Part shown: one piece after another, positions 1-6,403 of the stretch
Position numbering within the stretch: the stretch's first letter is position 1
How the letters are laid out: every line of letters begins with the position of its first letter
Assembly: GCA_964489835.1 (NCBI GenBank)
Contig: CAZBBC010000146.1
Location: 1-11,304 of the forward strand
Source of the DNA: CAZBBC01 sp964489835
GTDB taxonomy: Bacteria; Calditrichota; Calditrichia; JAJRVZ01
Reading direction: 5' to 3'
Length of the DNA stretch: 11,304 nt
Program-made: the position numbers and the translations under genes
The notes under the pieces: generated by a model
Told to the model about the DNA's origin: nothing
The model's database searches: none
What the model saw: only the letters and a program-made list of their open reading frames with translations

Positions 1-126
1 GGATTTAGAGTTTAGTGCTTCGTGTTTAATATCGTGTGTGTTCCCATCTGTAGTGAATGCGTAGCCGGAACGGAAGCCACGTTTGTTTAAACAAATGGTT
101 AAGACAACCCAAATAAATCTTGACAA

Positions 127-145
127 GTACCATAATATAGGGTAC
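127..145. promoter_or_regulatory. Palindromic operator and promoter of the higBA-like operon
   Basis: Arms GTACC (127-131) and GGTAC (141-145) form an inverted repeat with further partial symmetry inside (TA at 133-134 with TA at 138-139), centred on 136. A TTGACA box at 120-125 lies just upstream, and TACATT at 143-148 is placed 17 bp further on, as a -10 element would be. The palindrome therefore overlaps the spacer and -10 and ends 10 nt before the toxin ATG. HigBA-type operons are typically autorepressed by the HTH antitoxin bound to such a site; that role here is inferred from position and symmetry. Confidence 0.5.
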
Positions 146-155
146 ATTTTAGAGA

Positions 156-422
156 ATGAAATATGAAATTAAAATTAGAAAAAGAATAGAGAAAAAAATA
201 GAAAAACTACCGATACAAGTTCAGAAAAAATTATTAAGGCTGGTACTGGATTTACGAGACAAAGGTCCTGCTCAACCAGATTGGCCGAATTACAGTAGAT
301 TGAATAATAATGAATATCATTGCCATTTAAGCTATTCCTGGGTGGCCTGTTGGCGAAACGAAAAAAATACAATAATCATAGAGGTGTATTATGTTGGCAG
401 TCGTGAGAAAGCGCCGTACTAG
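156..422 (+). CDS. RelE/HigB-family toxin of a type II toxin-antitoxin system
   Basis: This 88-residue protein belongs by pattern to the RelE/ParE superfamily, in the subgroup often annotated as 'cytotoxic translational repressor'. Members usually act in the cytoplasm as ribosome-dependent mRNA interferases. Visible features are a basic N-terminal helical region (K6-K25), the block D42-WPNYSRL, Y54-HCHL, W62-VACW, and the C-terminal strand V77-YYVGSREKAPY, which is typical of the subgroup. The length is normal and the gene appears complete. The toxin comes first and its last 32 nt overlap the downstream antitoxin, the gene order of HigBA rather than classical RelBE. Its ribosome site is weak (AGAGA directly before the ATG), which would keep toxin synthesis low. 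The family call is firm. Whether the activity is RNase or gyrase inhibition cannot be decided from sequence alone. Confidence 0.88.
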   Translation: MKYEIKIRKRIEKKIEKLPIQVQKKLLRLVLDLRDKGPAQPDWPNYSRLNNNEYHCHLSYSWVACWRNEKNTIIIEVYYVGSREKAPY

Positions 423-768
423 CAAAAAGCTTTTCGAAATAAAAGGTGATATCCCCAAAAATGTAATTGAATATCTTCAGCAACAATATGGCATTTTCTT
501 CGAAATAATTGAAGAAAATGAAAATGAACTGATCGATATTTTTGAAACAAACTGGTTTAAAAATGCTAATAATTCTTCAAAGCCTGGCGAGAGCATTAGA
601 ATATACCGCCAAAATATGGGTCTGACACAGGAGAAACTAGGTAAACAGTTAGGAAATTATACGAAACAATATATATCTGATATGGAACATTCGCGAAGAA
701 GTATTAGTAAAGAAGTAGCCAAAAAATTGAGCAGGATTTTTAATGTTCCTGTTGAACGGTTTTTGTAA
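391..768 (+). CDS. Xre/HigA-type HTH antitoxin
   Basis: This 125-residue protein ends in a Cro/C1-type helix-turn-helix (about residues 66-125: GESIRIYRQ, then GLTQEKLGKQLG, with recognition-helix region YTKQYISDMEHSRR and closing helices SKEVAKKLSRIFNVPVERFL). The N-terminal 60 residues (acidic stretch E38-E52) are the likely toxin-binding part. Its ATG lies inside the toxin gene with a good ribosome site GAGGTG at 381-386, so the antitoxin should be translated better than the toxin. It would neutralise the 156-422 toxin and repress the operon through the palindrome at 127-145. Gene order, overlap and domain type all fit HigBA. A short hairpin with a T run at 819-846 may end the transcript. 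Confidence 0.88.
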   Translation: MLAVVRKRRTSKKLFEIKGDIPKNVIEYLQQQYGIFFEIIEENENELIDIFETNWFKNANNSSKPGESIRIYRQNMGLTQEKLGKQLGNYTKQYISDMEHSRRSISKEVAKKLSRIFNVPVERFL

Positions 769-959
769 ATATCATCTGCGGGTTATTACCCGGCTGACTT
801 TTGGGGATAGGTTGCTTCCGTCCAATTGGAGGACGATATATTTTTTATATAAAGTATTGTTATTCTGTTTTTTAAAGAAATTTTTACTATTTATTACTTA
901 ATCATTATAACATCCTGTTTATCCTGTCAAATTTTTATTTTCTTTAGTGGCATATGATA
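769..959. other. Intergenic stretch with hairpins and a dispersed ATCCTG repeat
   Basis: No gene is visible. It holds a small perfect hairpin (CGGGT, loop TTAT, ACCCG, 779-792), the terminator-like hairpin at 819-846 listed separately, and a duplicated ATCCTG unit (912-931, period 9). AT content rises towards the T9SS remnant. I recall ATCCTGTT-type short repeats as common intergenic sequence in several bacterial phyla; that is memory, not a search. Confidence 0.5.
819..846 (+). terminator. Possible rho-independent terminator of the higBA-like operon
   Basis: CGTCC (819-823) pairs with GGACG (831-835) around loop AATTGGA. After five bases (ATATA) a run of six T follows (841-846). The stem is only 5 bp and the T run is not immediate, so this is a weak to moderate candidate, about 50 nt after the antitoxin stop. 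Confidence 0.4.
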
Positions 960-1184
960 CTATTTGATCAGAATCATCTTCTTGACTTCCCGATACTCAC
1001 CCCCCACCAACTGATAGTAGTATATTCCACTCGCCAGATTCTTACCGTCAAAGGTGTAGATATGGTTTCCTGAATTTAGTTTTTTTGTAACAAGAGTCGA
1101 TACTTCTTTACCGAGTATGTTATAAACTTTTAGTTCTACAAATTCAGATTTTGGTAGAGTGAATTCGATGGTGGTTATTGGATG
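960..1184 (-). pseudogene. Remnant of a type IX secretion (Por) C-terminal sorting domain
   Basis: The minus strand reads 73 clean codons ending at TAG (960-962). From the upstream end they read PITTIEFTLPKSEFVELKVY, then NILGKEVSTLV, then SGNHIYTFDGKNLASGIYYY, and finally QLVGGEYREVKKMILIK. This is the complete T9SS type A sorting domain that normally ends a large secreted protein. In intact proteins a YPNPFNP motif precedes it; here only 'HPITT' remains, and a stop (TAA at 1194-1196) lies four codons upstream. The passenger protein is entirely missing. The reading frame is undamaged, so the truncation looks recent or the fragment is short enough to have escaped mutation. Reading across 1184 leads into an unrelated ORF on the other strand, so this is a deletion or rearrangement junction. 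Confidence 0.85.
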
Positions 1185-1444
1185 GAGAATTAGTTAAGGA
1201 AGGTACACTGTATAATATATTTATGATGGAGACAAAGGAAGTTGTCTCGCAGTTTAATAATAATATGATGTGGAATGAAATACATATTAGCGGAGATTTT
1301 CCTGAATATAGAAATATAAATAGAGATTCACTTTATACAGAATCATTCAAACAAATATTTTCATGTGAATTAGATTCAGTATGGGCTTTATTGCCCCCAA
1401 CACTGAATTCATCATTTGACTGTGAAGGTAAACTTATACAATAA
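1163..1444 (+). CDS. Unrecognised ORF, probably the 3' part of a truncated gene
   Basis: An open frame runs from just after a TGA at 1160-1162 to TAA at 1442-1444. The earliest plausible start is TTG at 1178 (88 aa); the first ATGs are codons 16 and 17 (1223, 1226), and none has a ribosome site. I do not recognise the product. It is acidic, with no signal peptide or membrane segment, containing NNNMMWNEIHISGDFPEYRN and ending SSFDCEGKLIQ. Composition looks protein-like rather than random, and a strong terminator sits 43 nt after the stop. The upstream edge coincides with the broken edge of the T9SS remnant on the other strand. I infer that its own 5' end was lost at the same junction. It could instead be a fortuitous ORF. 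Confidence 0.4.
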   Translation: MRWWLLDGELVKEGTLYNIFMMETKEVVSQFNNNMMWNEIHISGDFPEYRNINRDSLYTESFKQIFSCELDSVWALLPPTLNSSFDCEGKLIQ

Positions 1445-1486
1445 TTGCATGTAAAACGATTTCCGTTTAACGCACCCAACGGTACC

Positions 1487-1519
1487 AAGGGATAGCAAGA
1501 ATTTGTTATCCCTTTTTTT
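1487..1519 (+). terminator. Strong rho-independent terminator, also copy 1 of a palindromic repeat
   Basis: A 12-bp stem (1487-1498 with 1503-1514, one G-T pair) with loop GAAT is followed directly by seven T (1513-1519, two of them in the stem). It is well placed to end transcription from the 1163-1444 ORF. The sequence 1476-1514 aligns without gaps, with about five mismatches, to 3091-3129, the left part of the longer palindrome upstream of the hydrolase. The outer right arm present there is replaced here by the T run and unrelated sequence. Confidence 0.8.
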
Positions 1520-1732
1520 ATGGTAAAAAGCGACTTCAGGAAGGACTCAGATAGACCAGAATTGGTTGATTTAAGGGAATTTACTACGAAAAGTTACTAC
1601 GATTTTTTAACAAAAATTTAAAAAAACGAATATTATGATCATTTACCACTATCTTAAAATATTTATCATATATCCATTCAATTATTTACTATGCCAATTC
1701 AGCTCTGGACTCTTTAAATCTTTGACCTATGT
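1520..1732. other. AT-rich intergenic stretch
   Basis: No convincing gene. A 33-codon open frame begins at ATG 1520 directly in the terminator T run, without a ribosome site. The convergent hydrolase gene ends at 1733. I find no hairpin with a T run for the minus-strand transcript here. Confidence 0.4.
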
Positions 1733-2989
1733 CTATTCCTTCTTTTTTCTTGCTGGAATATAACGCCACATTTCGGTAATCTTCCCATCTTCTATCAGAA
1801 AATCTGCCATCGCTGGTATCACGATTAGTTCGCCAGAAAGCACTGAATGGTATGAATAGCGAACCGCTACCCGATTCCCTTCAGCGATTATGTTATCGAA
1901 CTTCACATCAATGCTGTCAAACGGCAGGCGAGCTTTTTTCAAGTAATCGATAAATTCTGGAATATTTGTTGTTTTAACACTGCCAGCATCGAAGTATCTG
2001 CAATTGGGGGCGAGCAGGGTATTAACAAGATTTATATTACCCTGACTGACAACTTCTATAAAAAAGTGTCTAACTATCGTCTTGTTGTCTTCGATTGCAG
2101 AAGAATACTTCGGAACAATTCTTAACCAATTTATAACTATTTGTGCCAATTTTTCTCTCGAATTTTTAAATGAATGATCATCCTGAACTGCTTCTATTGC
2201 CACATTCTCCGCATTTTCTTTTTTCAATTCTCTATACAAAGGTAAAATTCTGTCTTCAACTGACACATTGGTATCGTCCCATCCGCCAATAAGCAGAATT
2301 CTTTTGGGGGATAATAATGGAGCACAGTATCTTAAATCATAAGTTGGATTTAATTCGATAATATTCATTTCAGCAAGTTCTTTTGGCGTTCCACCTGATC
2401 CGAATCTTACAATTTCCTTCTCGGATTTTAATTCATCGAAAATATTATCAAGCATTTTTTGTCTTTCCGGATTTTGCTCATAATCCCTAACTGCCGCACC
2501 GTGGTCATTTCCGGCAATTGAAAACACTTCTTTTATTGTGGGATGATTAGCAGCATATGTCAAAGCCATTCCACCGCCAAAACTGTATCCGCCTAACATG
2601 ATACGAGTGGAATCTATTCTAAATCTGGTAATATTCTCTGGGCTGTAAATAAAATCAAACGCGGATTCAATGTCTTTTTGAGAATTATCAAAATTAAATT
2701 CTCCTTCGCTCTTATGCGTGCCGCTATAATTAAAAGTCAATGCATTAATACCAATTTCAGATAGTTTCTTTCCAATTCCAAGGACATCCATTTCACCACC
2801 TGGAAAGCCTTGGAGTAAAATGACAGTAGGAAAAACTCCTGTTCCTTCCGCTGCATATAACTTACCCTTAAGTTGGATTCCATCACGATCAATAGTAATA
2901 TCTATTGGATTTGATGGCTGACTATAAGTAAATGTGAAAAATAATAATTGGAATACAACAGATTTGTAAAAAATTGATTGTGGTTTCAT
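1733..2989 (-). CDS. Secreted alpha/beta hydrolase with C-terminal SnoaL-like domain
   Basis: This 418-residue protein opens with a signal peptide (about residues 1-23, hydrophobic V11-Y22, ending near YSQ). The alpha/beta hydrolase part spans about 30-292. It shows FPTVILLQGFPGG (53-65, oxyanion region), nucleophile elbow GGYSFGGG with Ser136, acid candidates Asp238/Asp239 in IGGWDD, and His272 in QDDHSF, so the triad looks complete. Residues about 300-412 form a second domain of SnoaL/NTF2-like type (IVRHFFIEVVSQGN, NCRYFDAGS, ending in FLIEDGKITEMWRYIP). Action on an ester or similar substrate in the periplasm or outside the cell is likely; the substrate is unknown. The oxyanion-region His of the paralogue at 8388-9281 is Gln60 here. 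The ATG has AGAGG about nine bases upstream. The gene stands alone on its strand, bracketed by two related hairpins (1487-1519 and 3090-3141). Confidence 0.88.
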   Translation of the reverse strand: MKPQSIFYKSVVFQLLFFTFTYSQPSNPIDITIDRDGIQLKGKLYAAEGTGVFPTVILLQGFPGGEMDVLGIGKKLSEIGINALTFNYSGTHKSEGEFNFDNSQKDIESAFDFIYSPENITRFRIDSTRIMLGGYSFGGGMALTYAANHPTIKEVFSIAGNDHGAAVRDYEQNPERQKMLDNIFDELKSEKEIVRFGSGGTPKELAEMNIIELNPTYDLRYCAPLLSPKRILLIGGWDDTNVSVEDRILPLYRELKKENAENVAIEAVQDDHSFKNSREKLAQIVINWLRIVPKYSSAIEDNKTIVRHFFIEVVSQGNINLVNTLLAPNCRYFDAGSVKTTNIPEFIDYLKKARLPFDSIDVKFDNIIAEGNRVAVRYSYHSVLSGELIVIPAMADFLIEDGKITEMWRYIPARKKKE

Positions 2990-3089
2990 TTTATTTACCT
3001 CTGTTTATTCATTATGTGCGGGTAGCACTGGTAAATTTAACATGGGAAATCTAATATATCTACTCTATGGACTGCCATAAAATTTTGCC

Positions 3090-3141
3090 ACCAACCGTAT
3101 CAAGGGATAGCATGTAATTGTTATCCCTTGGTACGGTTGGT
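3090..3141. repeat. Long near-perfect palindrome, copy 2 of the AAGGGATAGCA hairpin repeat
   Basis: Bases 3090-3112 pair with 3119-3141 over 23 positions with only two G-T pairs, around a 6-nt loop (TGTAAT). The core AAGGGATAGCA and TTGTTATCCCTT is shared with the terminator hairpin at 1487-1514. No T run follows, so it is not a standard terminator. It lies 101 nt upstream of the minus-strand hydrolase start. Such elements can be REP/MITE-like non-autonomous repeats or RNA-stabilising hairpins. Which applies is not decidable here. Confidence 0.8.
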
Positions 3142-3449
3142 ATACCGCAATATGATGGCGCAGTGCTTATCCAAACAAATGCAGGCACAAGAAATTTTCT
3201 ACCTTCTTTCCGTTTGCTTTCTACTGATTCGCTTTCCACGGTATATAGTTTCTATAAAAAAGAACCGTAAGAATGGAGTAGTGATAAAATTATGGGTATG
3301 TATACTTTATGGAATGGCGAAAAGGATTAGTTATTTGTGGTAATAAAGTATTTATTTACTTTTTTTATTATAGATTTAATAAATTAGTGTAATGGTGATT
3401 TGTGAATACATCAAGTTAATTACCACTTCCATGAAAAACTTTTCCGCAT
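3142..3449. other. Intergenic stretch without a convincing gene
   Basis: One 71-codon open frame begins at a TTG inside the palindrome (3128-3343), has no ribosome site and gives an unfamiliar product; I do not accept it. From about 3340 the sequence becomes very AT-rich and leads to the ribosome site of the oxidoreductase. No clear promoter or hairpin stands out. Confidence 0.4.
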
Positions 3450-3455
3450 AAGGAG
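3450..3455 (+). promoter_or_regulatory. Ribosome binding site that fixes the oxidoreductase start
   Basis: AAGGAG lies five bases before the ATG at 3461. It decides for this start, which restores a complete Tat signal, over the TTG at 3658 that would be chosen if the sequence were read only after the gap. Confidence 0.8.
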
Positions 3456-3460
3456 TAATA

Positions 3461-4965
3461 ATGAACATAACACGCAGATCTTTTCTAAAAACAGGTCTTT
3501 CATTGCCTTTTGCAATGCATCNNNNNNNNNNNNNNNNNNNNNNNNNNNNNNNNNNNNNNNNNNNNNNNNNNNNNNNNNNNNNNNNNNNNNNNNNNNNNNN
3601 NNNNNNNNNNNNNNNNNNNNNATAACACGCAGATCTTTTCTAAAAACAGGTCTTTCATTGCCTTTTGCAATGCATCTTGCATCATGTGCGCCAAGTTTGG
3701 TATCCCTGGCATCCAATGACCGTCTTCGTGTCGGTGTGATTGGTATGGGTAAGCAGGGAAGATACCTCTTGAACCAATTTTTTTCCTGGGGGCAGGTTGT
3801 AGCTGTTTGTGATGTAGATACAACACGAAGGGAAGGTGCCCGCAGAATAGTTGATGAATATTATAAAAATAGTCCGGATCATGGTTCTTCAAGTTGTGAG
3901 GCCTACAATGATTATGAGGAATTACTTTCGCAGGAAAATATCGATGCGGTGTGTATAACGACTCCGGACCATTGGCATACCACCATCGTATTAGATGCGC
4001 TAAGGGCGGGAAAAGATGTCTATTGCGAAAAACCGCTCACGCATCATATCGCTGAAAGTGTGGCAGTTATAAAGGAAGTGGCAGCAACCAAGCGTATCCT
4101 GCAAACAGGTTCGATGCAGCGATCGATGACGGAGTTCAGAGTCGCCTGTGAATTAGCACGCAACGAAGTTATTGGACCTATCGAGAAAATTGAATGCGGT
4201 TTTGGAGATCCGGCCATTCCCTGTGACCTGCCTGAGGAAGCCATGGAGCCTGGTTTGGACTGGAACCGGTGGCTGGGTCCGGCCCCGGAGCGTCCCTACA
4301 ATTCGGAATTAAGCCCGCGCGGTGTGCATACGCATTTTCCTAATTGGCGCAGATACCGTGAATATGGCGGCGGAGGAGTCGCCGATTGGGGGGCGCATCA
4401 TCTTGATATCGCACAGTGGGCATTGGGAATGGATGAAAGCGGACCGGTGAAAATCGTACCGCCGGAAGACAGGAATGCCAAAACAGGTACCCGCCTTATC
4501 TATGAAAATGGCGTGGAAGTGATCCATAAAAATGAGCCAGAGAGTGCCGAAAAAGGCGTGGTTATTTTTGGGGAAAAAGGGCACATCATCGTTAACCGGG
4601 GCCGTTTTCAGCTCGACCTGAATGGCAAAACCATTACCAAATTTTTCAGTCGTGAAGATGGTGGTTCTCTGGAATCAAAGGTATTATCAGTAGAACGTGA
4701 TTATTTGCAAGATGCAAAAGTTAAATTATACAAAGTGAAAGGAAGCCATGTCGGAGATTTCGTCACGTGTGTAAATACCCGTAAGAAACCGATAACACAT
4801 GAAGGTATCGGCGCACGTAGCGCCATCTGCTGCCATTTAACTAATCTCGCTTATTTTTATGGTGAAGAAATGCATTGGGACCCGCTAAGTTTTATTTTTA
4901 CCGATGGCACGGGGAAAACAGAATGGCTCAGCCGGAAACCAAGAGATTTTAAAAAGAAAATCTGA
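3461..4965 (+). CDS. Tat-exported Gfo/Idh/MocA-family NAD(P)-dependent oxidoreductase (probable lipoprotein)
   Basis: The reading frame is split by a 100-N gap, but the 55 bases before the gap (3467-3521) recur exactly after it (3622-3676). Collapsing them gives one uninterrupted 449-residue protein. Its start MNITRRSFLKTGLSL is a twin-arginine signal, and LASC (Cys24) resembles a lipobox. In restored numbering there is a Rossmann motif GMGKQG (43-48), the family Lys in CEKP (Glu138-Lys139-Pro140), and the catalytic-type block ADWGAHHLD (Asp257, His261, Asp264). Members oxidise or epimerise sugars, inositols and related compounds with tightly bound NAD(P); the substrate here is unknown. The length fits exported members. 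The signature does not look like that of GH109. The gene is more GC-rich to the eye than its flanks and stands alone. Confidence 0.9.
3522..3621. other. Scaffold gap (100 N) flanked by a 55-nt exact duplication
   Basis: Exactly 100 N, the customary filler for unknown gap size. The flanks 3467-3521 and 3622-3676 are identical. This is what results when two contigs that overlap by 55 nt are joined by a fixed gap instead of merged. The encoded protein is complete if the copies are collapsed, so there is probably no missing sequence. Confidence 0.9.
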
Positions 4966-5286
4966 TAATATTTTTTCCGGAATTAATTACTCAGCAGATT
5001 AAAATTGGAAAAAGACCTGTCTCATCAAGTGATGAGCAAATTGTGAAGTAGTTTCCATCGTCGGCCTGCTTAATTTTGCCTATACTAAAAACCTGATTTG
5101 ACCTCCCCCTGATCCTGTATTTTTCGTAAACAACGTATACTATACTGTAAACAACGTTTGCAGAATCTACCCATCAGGACAGCAATTTGCGCTTTCCGGG
5201 CCGGTTTTACGACATTGGCATGGTACTTGTATCTTTCGGGACAAGGATATCGAGATTAAGAATAAGATCAGAAGTATGATTTTGGG
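4966..5286. other. Intergenic region with a 21-bp-spaced direct repeat
   Basis: No gene visible. GTAAACAACGT occurs at 5126-5136 and again at 5147-5157, 21 bp apart, with ATACTATACT between them. A perfect 7-bp inverted repeat CTCATCA-AG-TGATGAG at 5021-5036 lacks a T run. This region is likely to hold the promoter of the 5299-6132 gene. Confidence 0.5.
5126..5157. promoter_or_regulatory. Direct repeat GTAAACAACGT x2, possible regulator site
   Basis: Two identical 11-mers start exactly 21 bp apart, two turns of the helix, so a protein bound to both would sit on one face of the DNA. TATACT (5141-5146) between them could be a -10 element. The site lies about 140-170 nt upstream of the secreted-protein gene at 5299. 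The regulatory role is inference. Confidence 0.4.
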
Positions 5287-5298
5287 AAAGGAGATATC

Positions 5299-6132
5299 AT
5301 GGAAAGGCAAAAGATAAGAATGACGCTATTCAGATTATTGATCATTTTCCTAATGGCAGGAATGGCACAGGATACATTAGCCCAACGCACGGTTTTACGT
5401 AGCGGGCAGAACAGTGATCAAAAACGTTCAGCGCCTACTACGTTAAAGAGGGATAAAATCGTAAAACAATCCGGCCAAAAGACGGTACGAAATTACCGCA
5501 CACCAAAATCCGATAGCCCGAAGGCGACGTATTCAACAAATGAACAGCGGAAGAAGGACTACCGGGATTCAAAAAATGTGCGCAAAGACCGTATACCAAG
5601 ATCCGTTCGCCCAAAGGCGACATATTCAAAAAATGAAAATCGGAAAAAGGACCAACGGGATTTTAAAAAGGACTATAAATCAAATAAAAGAGATGAAAAG
5701 CATGCCTATAAGCAGCGGAGTACGAAACGCCATTATCCCACTAAAAAGACGTGGAACAGCAGATACTACCGTAAACCTGCATGGGTGGATTATCACCGGC
5801 CGGGATACCGCTATCCGAGAATCGGGATGCATGTTTCAGTGCTACCCCATGGTTTTTTTTCTTTCCAAATCGGTCAATTCCGGTTTTATGCCTACCGGGG
5901 TGTTTACTATTGCTATGATCCTGCGCTGCGGGTTTATGTCGTGGTGAATAAACCGAGGATTGAAACCCGGTATACATCGGCAACCTGGGACAGCATCATA
6001 TTAGTTGACGGCTCAACCATTGAAGGTATTTATCGGTATACTGAAAATGATATAGTATTTTTCGAGGTCGGTGATGCGCTGCTGGAGATTCCGATGAGTG
6101 AGATCAAACTCCTGTCCTTAGCCGAATATTAA
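5299..6132 (+). CDS. Secreted basic-repeat protein with DUF6515-like domain
   Basis: This 277-residue protein has a signal peptide (1-29, ending DTLAQ), preceded by AAAGGAG at 5287-5293, five bases before the ATG. Residues 30-165 are strongly basic and low in complexity, with a 20-residue unit beginning PKATYS at 74-93 and 105-124 (period 31). Residues about 173-220 resemble DUF6515: a hydrophobic, tyrosine-rich stretch (VLPHGFFSFQIG, RFYAYRGVYYCYDP, RVYVVVNKP). The end (about 231-274: DSIILVDGSTIEG, then IPMSEIKLLSL) looks like the small beta-barrel 'KDG-x-IEG' module found at the ends of many exported FCB proteins. Function is unknown. The basic part could bind cell-surface polyanions or nucleic acid (inference). 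It is monocistronic, with a terminator 40 nt after the stop. Confidence 0.75.
   Translation: MERQKIRMTLFRLLIIFLMAGMAQDTLAQRTVLRSGQNSDQKRSAPTTLKRDKIVKQSGQKTVRNYRTPKSDSPKATYSTNEQRKKDYRDSKNVRKDRIPRSVRPKATYSKNENRKKDQRDFKKDYKSNKRDEKHAYKQRSTKRHYPTKKTWNSRYYRKPAWVDYHRPGYRYPRIGMHVSVLPHGFFSFQIGQFRFYAYRGVYYCYDPALRVYVVVNKPRIETRYTSATWDSIILVDGSTIEGIYRYTENDIVFFEVGDALLEIPMSEIKLLSLAEY
5518..5670 (+). repeat. Two-copy in-frame repeat inside the basic region
   Basis: Units of about 60 nt at 5518-5577 and 5611-5670 encode PKATYSTNEQRKKDYRDSKN and PKATYSKNENRKKDQRDFKK, offset by 93 nt (31 codons). Differences occur at first, second and third codon positions, so the duplication is not very recent. It shows how the basic linker has grown by internal duplication. 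Confidence 0.7.
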
Positions 6133-6171
6133 TGGCAGAAGCATAACTGAAATTTTCTCCGCTTTTTCTCA

Positions 6172-6216
6172 CCTGCCGGGCGGCTCACCAAGCACGTCCG
6201 GCGGGATTCTTTTTCT
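6172..6216 (+). terminator. Rho-independent terminator of the basic-repeat protein gene
   Basis: An 11-bp GC-rich stem (6172-6182 with 6195-6205, two G-T pairs) with a 12-nt loop is followed by ATTCTTTTTCT. It is 40 nt downstream of the stop at 6132 and is the best candidate end for that transcript. Confidence 0.7.
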
Positions 6217-6403
6217 GTCCTGCTTTGTGTAAATTCCAATTTCTAATATCGAAATCCTCTATAATTCCCAAATCCCAAATCACAAATCCCAAATCACAAA
6301 TCGCAATTCTATCTGAATTTTTGGATATAAATTCCTGACAAGCTAGTTTTTTCTCCTGATTCAACAATATTTCCAGAAAAATATTGGTATCGAGAAGATA
6401 CAT
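6185..6403 (-). pseudogene. Truncated PIN-domain (VapC-like) toxin
   Basis: The start is taken as ATG at 6401-6403, which shares its A with the stop of the upstream antitoxin (TAATG, translational coupling); an ATG nine bases earlier (6410-6412) is less likely. Residues 1-32 (MYLLDTNIFLEILLNQEKKL, then ACQEFISKNSDR) are a clear PIN N-terminus with the first metal-binding Asp5. Thereafter the frame runs into translated heptamer repeat (ICDLGFVIWDLGIIEDFDIR) and ends after 72 residues. PIN toxins are usually about 130-140 residues and need three or four acidic residues; the remaining ones are absent. The product should therefore be inactive as an RNase. No trace of the lost C-terminal part is found to the left, where the repeat array meets the terminator of the neighbouring gene. 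Confidence 0.8.
6230..6310. repeat. Degenerate heptanucleotide tandem array
   Basis: Consecutive 7-mers can be read: AATTCCC, AAATCCC, AAATCAC, AAATCCC, AAATCAC and AAATCGC from 6263 to 6304. More degenerate ones (TAAATTC, CAATTTC, TAATATC, GAAATCC) run from 6230 to 6257 with one phase shift. The array begins exactly where homology to PIN toxins stops. Shorter stretches of the same kind lie at 6770-6790 and 6831-6862, and at 1-28 in the opposite orientation. Heptanucleotide STRR sequences known from cyanobacteria are similar in form. Confidence 0.75.

Noticed and set aside
82..95. Perfect 14-bp palindrome TTTGTTTAAACAAA upstream of the higBA-like operon
   Set aside because: AT-rich and short, 61 nt before the toxin start and upstream of the better-placed palindrome at 127-145; could be a second site, but nothing else supports it.
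1520..1621. 33-codon ORF beginning at ATG in the terminator T run
   Set aside because: Too short, no ribosome site, and its start overlaps the terminator; the sequence looks only faintly protein-like.
3128..3343. 71-codon plus-strand ORF starting at TTG inside the palindrome
   Set aside because: No ribosome site, start lies in a repeat stem, product is unfamiliar and has no domain signature.
3467..3676. True tandem duplication within the oxidoreductase gene
   Set aside because: The copies flank a fixed 100-N gap exactly and end at its edges, and collapsing them restores a perfect protein; an assembly overlap explains this better.
3658..4965. TTG at 3658 as the true start of the oxidoreductase
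   Set aside because: It lies inside the Tat signal sequence; ATG 3461 with AAGGAG gives a complete signal once the gap is collapsed.
6230..6310. Possible CRISPR array
   Set aside because: Units are 7 bp and directly adjacent with no spacers; this is a degenerate tandem repeat.
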